Below, in pieces: positions 63,931 through 64,000 of a stretch of DNA of 64,000 bases; position 1 is the first letter of the stretch; the number at the start of each line of letters is the position of its first letter. Source of the stretch: Haloglomus irregulare (GTDB taxonomy: Archaea > Halobacteriota > Halobacteria > Halobacteriales > Haloarculaceae). The stretch lies in contig NZ_QMDX01000001.1 of the NCBI RefSeq assembly GCF_007421925.1, forward strand, positions 20,533-84,532, given 5' to 3'. The position numbers and the translations under genes are program-made. A model generated the notes under the pieces. The model was not told the DNA's origin, did not search any database, and saw nothing but the letters and a program-made list of their open reading frames with translations.

Positions 63931-64000
63931 ATGCAGGGACAATCCCAACAGCAGGCGTACGACCGCGGTATCACCATCTTCTCGCCGGACGGCCGGCTCT
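63931..64000 (+). CDS. psmA: Proteasome alpha subunit (5' end)
   Basis: The window ends 23 codons in. MQGQSQQQAYDRGITIFSPD and GRL are the conserved N-terminus of archaeal alpha subunits. Placement after rnp2 is the normal archaeal order. Confidence 0.88.
   Translation, partial: MQGQSQQQAYDRGITIFSPDGRL

Overview
The window is chromosomal DNA of a haloarchaeon (class Halobacteria). GC is very high, proteins are acidic, and many genes are leaderless: a TATA-like element sits about 26-32 nt upstream of the start codon (mrpA, DUF2298, sdhC, gshA, coaD, asd and others). Gene content fits: RPA1-RPAP1-phosphoesterase operon, archaeal RNase P proteins next to psmA, archaeal-type CoaD, MptE and FolP, GshA, leaderless HxlR regulators, and an initiator tRNA-Met with A1-U72. 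The genus cannot be fixed from this sequence.

Layout. 1-1346: 3' end of coaBC and a decayed SDR gene. 1448-8225: a complete seven-gene Mrp/Mnh Na+/H+ antiporter operon on the minus strand (A to G). 8570-9882: secreted protein and a purine phosphoribosyltransferase. 9989-10063: initiator tRNA-Met. 10154-14887: GT2, GtrA and a hypothetical protein, divergent from a large DUF2298 membrane protein (lipid-linked glycan assembly is likely). 15002-24278: mixed metabolism (enoyl-CoA hydratase, thioesterase, APC permease, FAD oxidase, BKACE, LOG, HxlR, esterase). 24436-28084: sdhCDBA. 28443-31905: DUF655, KsgA, MscS and a HemK-like methyltransferase. 31969-34103: paired MetE-type methionine synthase genes. 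34118-34372: a dense hairpin array between convergent genes. 34469-39801: hydroxyacyl-CoA dehydrogenase, rpa1-rpap1-rpe and a small MscS. 39803-45648: LysE, enoyl-CoA hydratase/isomerase, MFS, two tandem Usp genes, glyoxalase fold, membrane protein and a PQQ-propeller pseudogene. 45686-51909: Asd, MBL hydrolase, MFS, MptE and FolP. 52086-55825: GshA, regulator, CoaD, a mini-TFB, HTH protein and MOSC protein.

55868-57735 is the clearest accessory region. A tRNA-Leu(TAG) gene is followed by direct and inverted partial copies of its own 3' end, then an IS1341-type element with an intact TnpB RNA-guided nuclease gene. 57869-61726 holds a carotenoid group: a UbiA-like/lycopene-cyclase-domain fusion and a carotenoid oxygenase, separated by a PsiE-family protein and a small membrane protein. 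61787-64000 is the conserved rnp3, methyltransferase, rnp2, psmA block.

Two genes are clearly broken (SDR, PQQ propeller) and one looks internally deleted (DUF3179-like). No CRISPR array, rRNA or prophage structural gene was seen. The most unusual non-coding structures are the tRNA-tail array beside TnpB, the eight-hairpin array at 34118-34372, and two single-TATA bidirectional promoters (23548 and 61753).
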